In this document: piece after piece, positions 1-8,074 of the stretch | Layout of the letters: each line of letters starts with the position of its first letter | Position numbering within the stretch: position 1 is the stretch's first letter | DNA from: an uncultured Blautia sp. | GTDB taxonomy: Bacteria > Bacillota > Clostridia > Lachnospirales > Lachnospiraceae | DNA: 64,000 nt | Direction: 5' to 3' | Assembly: GCA_937900135.1 (NCBI GenBank) | Contig: CALCDJ010000034.1 | Coordinates: 21,964-85,963, forward strand | The notes under the pieces: generated by a model | What the model was told of the DNA's origin: nothing | Databases searched by the model: none | The model's input: only the letters and a program-made list of their open reading frames with translations | Position numbers and translations under genes: made by a program

Positions 1-2610
1 AAATTTGTGGAAATGTTAAAGGAACGGGACATCTATGATGTGGAAGAACTGAACCGTCAGGGAGCCGTATCTCCGGATACCATCAAGAAGCTGCCTACCT
101 ACCATGCCATCATCCTGGCAAGAAACGAAACAGGTCGGGTGAACCTTTATAAACTGGTAAGTCAATCCCACCTGAAATACTACCGTCGTCGTCCGAGAGT
201 GCCCAAAAGTGTATTTCAAAAATACCGGGATGGACTTTTGATCGGAAGCGCCTGTGAAGCCGGGGAGTTGTATCAGGCTCTGCTTCGCAATGCGCCTGAG
301 CCGGATATTGTCCGTCTTGTGAATTTTTATGATTATCTGGAGATCCAGCCGTTGGGAAATAACTATTTCATGCTCGCAGATGAAAAAAATGACATGGTGC
401 ATTCCGAGGAAGATCTGAAAGAATTGAATAAAAAGATCGTAAAACTGGGAGAACAGTTTCACAAACCCGTGGTAGCCACCTGTGACGTGCATTTTATGGA
501 CCCGCAGGATGAGATTTACCGAAGGATCATCATGGCGGGAAACGGATTTTCGGATGCAGACAACCAGGCGCCTCTGTACCTCCGTACCACAGAGGAAATG
601 CTGGAGGAGTTTGCCTATCTGGGAAGTGAGAAGGCAGAAGAAGTGGTGATCACCAACACGAATAAGATTGCAGATATGATTGAAAAGATTTCCCCCATTC
701 ATCCAGATAAATTTCCTCCGGTGATCGAAAATTCCGATCAGGATCTGAAAGATATCTGTTTTAACCGGGCTCATGAAATTTACGGCGAAACCCTTCCAAA
801 AATCGTTGAAGACCGTCTGGAACGGGAGCTTCATTCCATTATTTCCAATGGATATGCGGTGATGTATATCATTGCTCAGAAGCTGGTATGGAAGTCCAAC
901 GAAGATGGATATCTGGTGGGATCGCGAGGATCGGTAGGGTCTTCCCTGGCAGCGACCATGTCCGGAATTACCGAGGTAAATCCTCTACCGCCTCATTATA
1001 TTTGTCCAAATTGCAAGTACAGCGATTTCGATTCCCCGGAGGTAAAGAAATTCGGCGGTATGGCCGGATGTGATATGCCGGATAAAAATTGCCCCCATTG
1101 CGGTACCAGGATGGCAAAGGAAGGATTTGATATTCCTTTTGAAACCTTCCTTGGTTTTAAGGGAGATAAAGAGCCGGATATTGACCTGAACTTCTCCGGA
1201 GAATACCAGAGTAATGCCCACCGCTATACAGAGGTAATCTTTGGAAAGGGACAGACCTTTAAGGCGGGAACCATTGGTACGCTGGCGGAAAAGACGGCCT
1301 TTGGCTATGTAAAAAACTACTATGAAGAACGGGGCCAGCATAAGCGGTATTGTGAGATCAACCGTATCGTAAAAGGCTGTACGGGAATCCGACGAACCAC
1401 AGGCCAGCATCCCGGAGGAATCATTGTACTGCCTATGGGAGAGGAAATTGAAAAATTCACTCCGGTGCAGCATCCGGCCAACGATGAAAACAGCGATATC
1501 ATTACCACTCATTTTGACTATCATTCCATCGATGGAAACCTTCTGAAACTGGATATTCTGGGACACGATGATCCAACCATGATCCGTATGCTGGAGGATC
1601 TGACAGGTGTGGACGCCAGGGGGATTCCGCTGGATCAGAAGGATGTCATGTCCTTGTTTGCAGGAACCGAGGCGCTTGGAATCCAGCCGGAAGACATTGG
1701 CGGCTGTAAGCTGGGATGCCTTGGAATTCCGGAGTTTGGTACTGATTTTGCCATGCAGATGTTAATTGATACCAAGCCGAAATATTTTTCGGATCTGGTG
1801 CGGATCGCCGGTCTGTCCCATGGAACCGATGTATGGCTGGGAAATGCCCAGACATTGATCCAGGAAGGAAAAGCAACCATTTCCACAGCCATCTGTACCC
1901 GAGATGATATTATGGTGTATCTGATCAGCAAGGGCGTGGAGAGTAGTCTTGCCTTTACCATCATGGAAAGTGTGCGTAAAGGAAAGGGACTTCGTGAGGA
2001 ATGGGAAGCTACCATGCGGGAACATGAGGTGCCGGAATGGTATATCTGGTCCTGTAAAAAAATCAAGTATATGTTCCCAAAGGCTCATGCGGCGGCTTAT
2101 GTTATGATGGCTTATCGAATCGCCTGGTTTAAGGTGTTTCAGCCGTTGGCTTATTATGCTGCATTTTTCAGTATTCGAGCCACTGCTTTTTCTTATGAAA
2201 CCATGTGTATGGGAAGAGAACGTCTTGATTTTTATCTGGCAGAAATTCGCCAGAAGGGAGATTCGGCAACGAAAAAGGAGCAGGATTCCATTCGTGATAT
2301 GCGAATTGTTCAGGAAATGTACGCCAGAGGTCTGGAATTTATGCCCTTGGATCTGTATCAGGCCAAAGCCCACAGATTTCAGATTATAGACGGAAAATTG
2401 ATGCCGTCACTGGATTGTATTGAAGGTATGGGAGAAAAGGCGGCTGAGGCAGTGGAGGAAGCGGCAAAAAATGGAAAATTCCTTTCCAAGGATGATTTCC
2501 GGGATCGTACAAAGGTAAGTAAGACGGTGATTGATCTGATGGATGACCTCCATATTTTCGGCGATATTCCTCAGTCCAACCAGATGTCTCTGTTTGATTT
2601 TACCGGATAA
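1..2610 (+). CDS. polC: DNA polymerase III PolC-type alpha subunit (C-terminal part)
   Basis: This is the replicative DNA polymerase of low-GC Gram-positives. The reading frame is open through base 1, so the N-terminal part (OB, 3'-5' exonuclease) lies outside the window. Visible are the end of the PHP region, the Gly-Ser-Arg-Gly polymerase segment near 925, a four-cysteine zinc-finger-like stretch at about 1000-1105 (CPNC and CPHCG), and the catalytic acidic motif PDIDLNFSGEYQ at about 1175-1210. Finger and C-terminal duplex-binding regions follow. The zinc finger next to PDIDLNFSGEY separates PolC from DnaE. The GTG at 7 is not a real start. Stop is TAA at 2608-2610. Confidence 0.97.
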   Translation, partial: KFVEMLKERDIYDVEELNRQGAVSPDTIKKLPTYHAIILARNETGRVNLYKLVSQSHLKYYRRRPRVPKSVFQKYRDGLLIGSACEAGELYQALLRNAPEPDIVRLVNFYDYLEIQPLGNNYFMLADEKNDMVHSEEDLKELNKKIVKLGEQFHKPVVATCDVHFMDPQDEIYRRIIMAGNGFSDADNQAPLYLRTTEEMLEEFAYLGSEKAEEVVITNTNKIADMIEKISPIHPDKFPPVIENSDQDLKDICFNRAHEIYGETLPKIVEDRLERELHSIISNGYAVMYIIAQKLVWKSNEDGYLVGSRGSVGSSLAATMSGITEVNPLPPHYICPNCKYSDFDSPEVKKFGGMAGCDMPDKNCPHCGTRMAKEGFDIPFETFLGFKGDKEPDIDLNFSGEYQSNAHRYTEVIFGKGQTFKAGTIGTLAEKTAFGYVKNYYEERGQHKRYCEINRIVKGCTGIRRTTGQHPGGIIVLPMGEEIEKFTPVQHPANDENSDIITTHFDYHSIDGNLLKLDILGHDDPTMIRMLEDLTGVDARGIPLDQKDVMSLFAGTEALGIQPEDIGGCKLGCLGIPEFGTDFAMQMLIDTKPKYFSDLVRIAGLSHGTDVWLGNAQTLIQEGKATISTAICTRDDIMVYLISKGVESSLAFTIMESVRKGKGLREEWEATMREHEVPEWYIWSCKKIKYMFPKAHAAAYVMMAYRIAWFKVFQPLAYYAAFFSIRATAFSYETMCMGRERLDFYLAEIRQKGDSATKKEQDSIRDMRIVQEMYARGLEFMPLDLYQAKAHRFQIIDGKLMPSLDCIEGMGEKAAEAVEEAAKNGKFLSKDDFRDRTKVSKTVIDLMDDLHIFGDIPQSNQMSLFDFTG

Positions 2611-2624
2611 AACCGAAAAAACTC

Positions 2625-2653
2625 TTTACTTATTTTTTTTAGTTTTATATAAT
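2625..2653 (+). promoter_or_regulatory. sigma-A promoter for the PurF-like gene
   Basis: TTTACT at 2625-2630 and a perfect TATAAT at 2648-2653 are separated by 17 bp, just after the polC stop and 47 bp ahead of the next start codon. Confidence 0.7.
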
Positions 2654-2699
2654 GGGCGTGTGTTACTGACAATTACATAGATAAAGGAGACGAAGAAAA

Positions 2700-4115
2700 A
2701 TGGGTGGAATTTTTGGAGTAGCTTCAAAATCTAGCTGTGTGTTAGATCTTTTCTTTGGAATTGATTATCATTCCCATCTGGGAACCCGAAGAGGCGGTAT
2801 GGCGGTGTACGATCCAGGAAAAGGCTTTGACCGGGCGATTCACAACATCGAAAACTCACCGTTCCGTACAAAGTTTGATAGAGATGTGGCAGAACTGGAA
2901 GGAAATCTGGGAATCGGTTGTATTTCTGACAATGAACCGCAGCCACTTTTGGTACGTTCCCATCTTGGAAATTTTGCCATTACAACCGTAGGAAAGATCA
3001 ACAATATGGATGAACTGATCGCAGATTCTTTCAAAAACGGCTGCACACACTTTCTGGAAATGAGTGGAGGAAGTGTGAATCCTACAGAAATGGTGGCTTC
3101 TCTGATTAACCAGAAGCAGACTATGGTGGAAGGAATCCGCTATGCACAGGAACGGATCGAAGGCTCCATGACCATGCTGATCCTGACGCCAAAGGGACTT
3201 TATGCTGCCCGTGATTTCCTGGGAAGAACCCCTTTGATCATTGGAAAGAAGGAGGATGCCTGCTGTGTATCCTTTGAAAGCCATGCCTACATCAATCTGG
3301 GCTATGAGGATCATAAGGAACTGGGACCGGGAGAAATCGTGTTTGTGACGCCGGAGGGTGTGGAAACTCTTCAGAAACCAGGGGAAAAGATGCGTATTTG
3401 TTCCTTCCTCTGGGTATACTATGGATATCCTACCTCTACTTATGAAGGGGTAAACGTAGAAGAGATGCGTTACAAATGCGGCGATATGCTGGCACAGAGA
3501 GATTTTGGAGAGGTGCAGCCGGATATTGTGGCCGGAGTTCCGGATTCCGGAATTGCACATGCCATTGGATATGCCAATCATTCCGGTGTGCCCTTTGCCC
3601 GCCCGTTTATCAAATATACCCCAACCTGGCCCAGATCGTTTATGCCAACGCAGCAGAGCCAGCGTAATCTGATCGCAAAAATGAAGCTGATCCCTGTGCA
3701 TAAACTGATCAAGGGAAAGAGCCTTCTTATGATCGATGATTCCATCGTAAGAGGAACCCAGCTTCGGGAAACCTCAGAATTTCTTTACAGCAATGGCGCA
3801 AAGGAGGTACATATCCGTCCCGCCTGTCCGCCTTTGATGTTTGGCTGTAAATACTTAAACTTTTCCCGTTCCAAGTCAGAGATGGATCTGATCACCAGAC
3901 GGACCATCGCCAAGCGTGAAGGGGAAAATGTAGAACAGAAGGTTCTGGAAGATTATGCAAATCCAGATTCCACCAATTACAAAGAAATGCTGGAGGATAT
4001 CCGGAAGGAACTGAACTTCACATCCCTGAAGTATCATCGTCTGGACGATCTGAAGGCATCCATAGATATTTCTCCGTGTAAGCTGTGTACCTACTGCTGG
4101 AACGGACAGGAATAA
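2700..4115 (+). CDS. amidophosphoribosyltransferase-like protein lacking the catalytic N-terminal Cys
   Basis: The 471-residue protein has the full PurF layout: an N-terminal class-II glutamine amidotransferase domain (about 1-230) and a C-terminal phosphoribosyltransferase domain. The PRPP-binding motif is intact, with Asp346-Asp347 in LLMIDDSIVRGTQ. C-terminal cysteines (CPPLMFGC and CKLCTYC) resemble the iron-sulfur ligands of Bacillus-type PurF. PurF normally begins Met-Cys-Gly-Ile, and that Cys becomes the N-terminal nucleophile. Here the start reads Met-Gly-Gly-Ile-Phe-Gly behind a good AAGGAGA site, so the nucleophile is absent. No upstream in-frame alternative supplies it. It may be an ammonia-dependent or regulatory PurF paralogue. 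It has its own promoter and no other pur gene beside it. Confidence 0.85.
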   Translation: MGGIFGVASKSSCVLDLFFGIDYHSHLGTRRGGMAVYDPGKGFDRAIHNIENSPFRTKFDRDVAELEGNLGIGCISDNEPQPLLVRSHLGNFAITTVGKINNMDELIADSFKNGCTHFLEMSGGSVNPTEMVASLINQKQTMVEGIRYAQERIEGSMTMLILTPKGLYAARDFLGRTPLIIGKKEDACCVSFESHAYINLGYEDHKELGPGEIVFVTPEGVETLQKPGEKMRICSFLWVYYGYPTSTYEGVNVEEMRYKCGDMLAQRDFGEVQPDIVAGVPDSGIAHAIGYANHSGVPFARPFIKYTPTWPRSFMPTQQSQRNLIAKMKLIPVHKLIKGKSLLMIDDSIVRGTQLRETSEFLYSNGAKEVHIRPACPPLMFGCKYLNFSRSKSEMDLITRRTIAKREGENVEQKVLEDYANPDSTNYKEMLEDIRKELNFTSLKYHRLDDLKASIDISPCKLCTYCWNGQE

Positions 4116-4136
4116 AAGAAAAGGAGGGGAGATCTC

Positions 4137-5060
4137 ATCAGACGAAACAAGGATATTCTGAAAATCATACTTGTGGTATTGATTGCGGTGTTTCTCATGC
4201 TTTGCGCAGCAACCCTGCTTCTTTCCAGTCATCGAAAGAGCCAGGAAAAACAACAGAGAAAGCAGGAGGCTCTTGAGAAGCTGGAAAAGCTTCCCACAGT
4301 GACCCCTTCTCTGGCGCCCTCTATCTCCCCAACGCCCACTCCTTCTCCCACACCGACACCCACTCCTGCTGTGACAAAGACACCGGCTTTTGCGCCGGAA
4401 CAGTATGCGGGGCTGTGGTACAGCGGAGATGGTCTGGCATCTGTGGATATTTATGAACTGACCGAAAAAAAGGTATCCTTTTTCTTCAGTCAGGCCAATA
4501 ACGGAGGTACCAGGGTATCTGAGGCAGATGTGACTGCAGAGGTTGCAGGAAATGCTTCGCAGTTTACCTTCACGGATTCATTTGGAAGCCAGGCTTCTGG
4601 AAGTATGGTCTTTGACCAGAACGGGTTGTATTTTCAGGTGGTGACCACAGCGTCAGCAGGTCCGGTGAGCCCGGCAGTGAACGGGATGCTGACAAGAGAA
4701 CGTAAAGAACCTTCTGTGGAGTCACAGCCTACGGAGGCTCCTGCGCCCACCAGCGCCCCGGAGCAGACCGGAGATTATTATTTTCCGGAAAGTGACAGCC
4801 GATATCTCACCGAGGAAGAACTTTCCAGGTATTCCTCTTCAGAATTGGAACTGGCCAAAAATGAAATCTATGCAAGACATGGAAGAAAATTTGTGACCCA
4901 GCGAATCGCAGATTATTTTAACAGCAAAGCCTGGTATCAGGGAACCATTGAACCTGAGGAATTTGATGCGATGCAGGATTCTGTTTTTAATGAATATGAG
5001 ATGGCAAATATTGAAATGATCGCAGCGTGGGAAGCGAAGAAGCGAGAAGAAGGCAACTGA
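4137..5060 (+). CDS. YARHG-domain membrane-anchored surface protein
   Basis: The N-terminus is a basic stretch followed by one hydrophobic segment, a signal anchor. A low-complexity Pro/Thr/Ser linker with TPTPSPTPTPTP follows, then a beta-rich middle domain, a second Pro/Ala/Thr linker and a C-terminal YARHG domain (LAKNEIYARHGRKF and YFNSKAWY). YARHG domains occur in extracellular clostridial proteins of unclear role. The start is uncertain. A strong AGGAGG at 4122-4127 lies 9 bases before ATC at 4137, which would give MRRNKDILKIILVV. The first standard codon is GTG at 4173, with no ribosome site and most of the charged head lost. The gene begins 21 bp after the PurF-like gene, probably cotranscribed. 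Confidence 0.75.
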   Translation: MRRNKDILKIILVVLIAVFLMLCAATLLLSSHRKSQEKQQRKQEALEKLEKLPTVTPSLAPSISPTPTPSPTPTPTPAVTKTPAFAPEQYAGLWYSGDGLASVDIYELTEKKVSFFFSQANNGGTRVSEADVTAEVAGNASQFTFTDSFGSQASGSMVFDQNGLYFQVVTTASAGPVSPAVNGMLTRERKEPSVESQPTEAPAPTSAPEQTGDYYFPESDSRYLTEEELSRYSSSELELAKNEIYARHGRKFVTQRIADYFNSKAWYQGTIEPEEFDAMQDSVFNEYEMANIEMIAAWEAKKREEGN

Positions 5061-5075
5061 AAAAAGAAAGAAAAG

Positions 5076-5124
5076 AATCCCGGAAACATGAAAAACAAAA
5101 GTGTTTTTGAATGCTTCCGGGATT
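5076..5124. terminator. bidirectional terminator between convergent genes
   Basis: A 10-bp inverted repeat (AATCCCGGAA and TTCCGGGATT) encloses a further imperfect stem. An A-rich run at 5061-5074 provides U residues for the minus strand. It separates the YARHG gene from the convergent XRE gene. Confidence 0.7.
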
Positions 5125-5126
5125 GT

Positions 5127-5342
5127 TCATTTAATCAGGTCCTTATGATCGGTTCGCCCCACCAGATAATCCAGACTAATCTGATAGTAATTGGCAATGC
5201 GAATCAGCATTTCAATGGGGATGTTTCTGGAGCCTGTCTCATAATGGGAATAGGAGCGCTGGCTGATGTGAAGAATCTCACTCATTTCTTTCTGGGTAAG
5301 ATCAGAATCTACCCGTAAATCCTGAATGCGCTGAAATTTCAT
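5127..5342 (-). CDS. small XRE-family helix-turn-helix regulator
   Basis: This 71-residue protein is almost entirely one Cro/C1-type HTH domain: QKEMSEILHISQRSYSHYETG is the helix-turn-helix core and a tail DYLVGRTD follows, as in small SinR/Xre proteins. It is likely a DNA-binding repressor with no separate sensor domain. ATG at 5342 is preferred over the in-frame GTG at 5351, because that GTG forms part of the GAGGTG ribosome-binding site. It converges with the YARHG gene and diverges from yifB. Target genes cannot be told from the sequence. Confidence 0.85.
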   Translation of the reverse strand: MKFQRIQDLRVDSDLTQKEMSEILHISQRSYSHYETGSRNIPIEMLIRIANYYQISLDYLVGRTDHKDLIK

Positions 5343-5437
5343 GGCAATCACCTCTTATAAAATCTTAAGCTGCCAAAAGAAAAGCCGTTTTTCGGCAACA
5401 ACTTTGGTGAAAGTATAGAACAGAATGTACGTTATCC

Positions 5438-5466
5438 TTGCAAAATAGAGCAAAATGGGCTATAAT
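5438..5466 (+). promoter_or_regulatory. sigma-A promoter for yifB-dprA
   Basis: TTGCAA at 5438-5443, 17 bp, then a perfect TATAAT at 5461-5466, about 105 bp before the yifB start. Confidence 0.75.
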
Positions 5467-5571
5467 AAAAAACAATTTCTATTTTCTTATTTCTATTCTG
5501 AATCATTCTGAAGAAGCAAAAATCCCATAAATACAACATTCAAAAAGAGCGCATTCCGGAAAGGAGTGTTT

Positions 5572-7092
5572 ATGTTTGCAAGCGCGCTGTCAGCAGCAAT
5601 TGTGGGGATGGATGTCCATCCTGTTTTGGTAGAGGCGGATGTAAGCGATGGTCTGCCTTCCTTTACTATGGTAGGTTTTCCTTCAGCGCAGGTACGGGAG
5701 GCCCAGGACCGTGTTCGTACGGCGCTTAAAAATAAAGGCTTTCGTCTGCCGCCCAAGAGAATTACGGTGAATTTTGCGCCGGCAGATATTAAGAAGGAAG
5801 GAGCAGGTTTTGATCTTCCTGTGGCAGCGGCTGTTCTGGCAGCAGCTGGAATTCTTACGCCGGAGTTGCTAAAAGGTGTGATGCTCCTGGGGGAGATTAG
5901 TTTAAACGGAGAAATTTATCCGGTTCCAGGCGTTTTGCCTGTTGTGCTGAAGGCCAGGGAAACAGGCTGTCGATTCTGTATGATTCCGGCAGGAAACTTC
6001 AATGAAGGCCGCCTGATTTCAGATATGCGGGTGATTGGAGTGCAGAATCTGGACGAAATGATCCGGTTTCTCAGAAATCCAGAAGCATTTTCGGGAATAC
6101 CGGGAGAAAATCCCACGTATGTTCCGGAAGATACCGTTGATTTTTCAGAGATCCGGGGACAGGAGGGGGCCAGAAGGGCAGTGGAGATTGCTGTGAGCGG
6201 CTTTCATAATCTGCTTTTGATCGGGCCTCCCGGCGCCGGTAAGACCATGCTTGCCAAACGGATTCCCACGATCATGCCCAGGCTGACCTTTGAGGAGAGT
6301 CTGGAAATTACCAGAATATACAGCATTGCAGGACTTTTGTCCAGGGAATCTCCCCTGATCTGTCAGAGACCTTTCCGAAGTCCCCATCATACCTGTTCTG
6401 CCCAGGCGCTGGCGGGAGGTGGACGGAATCCAAGACCGGGAGAGGTAACGCTGGCACACAGGGGTGTCTTGTTTCTGGATGAGATGCCGGAATTTTCCAG
6501 AAGAAGCCTGGAAATTCTCCGGCAGCCCCTGGAGGATAAGAAGATTCTGATTTCCAGAGTGTATGGAACGTATTGTTTTCCGGCAAATTTTATGCTGTGT
6601 GCGGCAATGAATCCCTGTCCCTGCGGTTATTACCCGGATCTCTCCCGATGCAGATGTACGCCGGGAGAGGTGAATCACTATCTGGGAAAAATCAGCCAGC
6701 CTTTGTTGGATCGTATGGATCTCTGCGCTGAGGCGTCGCCCATTCGTTTTGAACAGCTTCAAAAGGGCGAACCAGGGGAATCCTCAGAAAAGATCAGGAA
6801 AAGAGTGGAGCAGGTCAGAGAGATTCAGAGGATACGGTATCAGGGACGGGAGATTCAGTTTAACGGAGAGCTTCCGGCGAAAGACATGGAGGAATTCTGC
6901 CCGGTGACAGAACAGGGTCAGAGACTTTTGGAGGAGGCCTTTTCCAGACTTCATTTCAGCGCCCGCTCTTATCACCGGATTCTGAAGGTCGCCCGTACCA
7001 TTGCAGATATGGAGGAAGAACCGCTGATCCAGAGCCATCACATTGGAGAAGCGTTGTCCTACCGGGCTTTTGATAAAAAATACTGGAAGTGA
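5572..7092 (+). CDS. YifB/ComM family Mg-chelatase-like AAA ATPase
   Basis: This 506-residue ATPase has an N-terminal Lon-protease-like domain (ASALSAAIVGMDVHPVLVEA), then an AAA+ module. Walker A is GPPGAGKT at residues 218-225, Walker B is GVLFLDEMPEF, and a cysteine-rich AAMNPCPCGYYPD segment typical of the family follows. In naturally transformable bacteria ComM is a hexameric helicase that helps branch migration during recombination; the role in Clostridia is less clear. ATG at 5572 sits 5 bases behind AAGGAG and is preferred over the GTG at 5566 that overlaps that site. It is directly followed by dprA, consistent with a DNA-uptake or recombination role. Confidence 0.9.
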   Translation: MFASALSAAIVGMDVHPVLVEADVSDGLPSFTMVGFPSAQVREAQDRVRTALKNKGFRLPPKRITVNFAPADIKKEGAGFDLPVAAAVLAAAGILTPELLKGVMLLGEISLNGEIYPVPGVLPVVLKARETGCRFCMIPAGNFNEGRLISDMRVIGVQNLDEMIRFLRNPEAFSGIPGENPTYVPEDTVDFSEIRGQEGARRAVEIAVSGFHNLLLIGPPGAGKTMLAKRIPTIMPRLTFEESLEITRIYSIAGLLSRESPLICQRPFRSPHHTCSAQALAGGGRNPRPGEVTLAHRGVLFLDEMPEFSRRSLEILRQPLEDKKILISRVYGTYCFPANFMLCAAMNPCPCGYYPDLSRCRCTPGEVNHYLGKISQPLLDRMDLCAEASPIRFEQLQKGEPGESSEKIRKRVEQVREIQRIRYQGREIQFNGELPAKDMEEFCPVTEQGQRLLEEAFSRLHFSARSYHRILKVARTIADMEEEPLIQSHHIGEALSYRAFDKKYWK

Positions 7093-7111
7093 AGGAGGGA
7101 ACCTACTATAT

Positions 7112-7996
7112 ATGGAAGAAAATAAAAAATTTCCAGTGGAATGCATTGATGAAAACAGTAAAGAATATCCTGTAAGGATGAAGGAACTGCCTCATATGCC
7201 TAAGAAATTGTACGTGCGGGGACAGCTTCCTGGTGTAGGTCCCTCCATTGCTGTAGTGGGAGCCAGAATGTGCAGTCCTTATGGAAGGCTTCAGGCATTC
7301 CGGTATGGAAAATACTTCAGCGAAGCCGGGATTCAGGTGCTAAGCGGACTGGCTTACGGGATTGATGCAGAGGGGCACAGAGGGGCGCTGGAGGGCGCGA
7401 CACCCACCTTTGCGGTAATGGGATGCGGGGCAGACGTCTGTTATCCGGCAAGGAATTATCCTCTTTATCAGCGTATCCTTCGTCAGGGCGGGGGAATTGT
7501 CAGTGAATTTCCCCCTGGTACCCAGCCAAGAAATTATTACTTTCCCATGCGAAACCGGATCTTAAGCGCCCTGTCGGATGTGGTTCTGGTGGTGGAAGCC
7601 AGAGAAAAGAGCGGTTCGTTGATCACTGCCCAGTATGGACTGGAACAGGGACGGGCTGTTTATGCAGTTCCGGGACCGGTTCATGAAGGACTGAGCCAGG
7701 GGTGTCATAAGCTGATTTACGATGGCGCAGGCATTGCCTATGAGCCGGAAGTCCTTCTGGGGGAATGGGGAATTTCCTTCCGGGATTCCGGGAAAAGGGA
7801 GGAAAAAAGAAAGATAGGACTTGCAAGTGATATGAATTTGGTGTATAGTTGTCTCGATTTACGACCAAAAAATTTGGATGAAATAATAAGAATAACAGGA
7901 TTTCCGGCAGAGAAGGTGAGCAACCTTCTTTTGGAATTGAAACTTAAGGGACTTGCTGAAGAGACTGGAAGACACTACTATATAAAACGTGGCTGA
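7112..7996 (+). CDS. dprA: DNA processing protein DprA (recombination mediator)
   Basis: DprA binds incoming single-stranded DNA and loads RecA. The Rossmann-like core shows VVGARMCSPYG, LSGLAYGIDAEGHRGAL, VMGCGADVCYP and EKSGSLITAQYGLEQGR, all DprA signatures. A C-terminal winged-helix-like domain (KNLDEIIRITGFPAEKVSNLLLEL) follows after a charged linker. About 294 residues is normal for clostridial DprA, which often lacks the SAM-like N-terminal domain. ATG at 7112 is chosen because homology starts there; the AGGAGG at 7093-7098 is 13 bases away, a long spacing. An in-frame ATG at 7043 would overlap yifB. Confidence 0.93.
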   Translation: MEENKKFPVECIDENSKEYPVRMKELPHMPKKLYVRGQLPGVGPSIAVVGARMCSPYGRLQAFRYGKYFSEAGIQVLSGLAYGIDAEGHRGALEGATPTFAVMGCGADVCYPARNYPLYQRILRQGGGIVSEFPPGTQPRNYYFPMRNRILSALSDVVLVVEAREKSGSLITAQYGLEQGRAVYAVPGPVHEGLSQGCHKLIYDGAGIAYEPEVLLGEWGISFRDSGKREEKRKIGLASDMNLVYSCLDLRPKNLDEIIRITGFPAEKVSNLLLELKLKGLAEETGRHYYIKRG

Positions 7997-8074
7997 GCTT
8001 TTGTTTTGCAGGCTTTGAGGGGATAGCAGCAGAAATCTGTTTATAAAATCAAGTAACGAACTAGGAGAGGTAAA

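Noticed and set aside
16..834. 272-codon open frame on the minus strand
   Set aside because: It is antisense to polC and has no motif.
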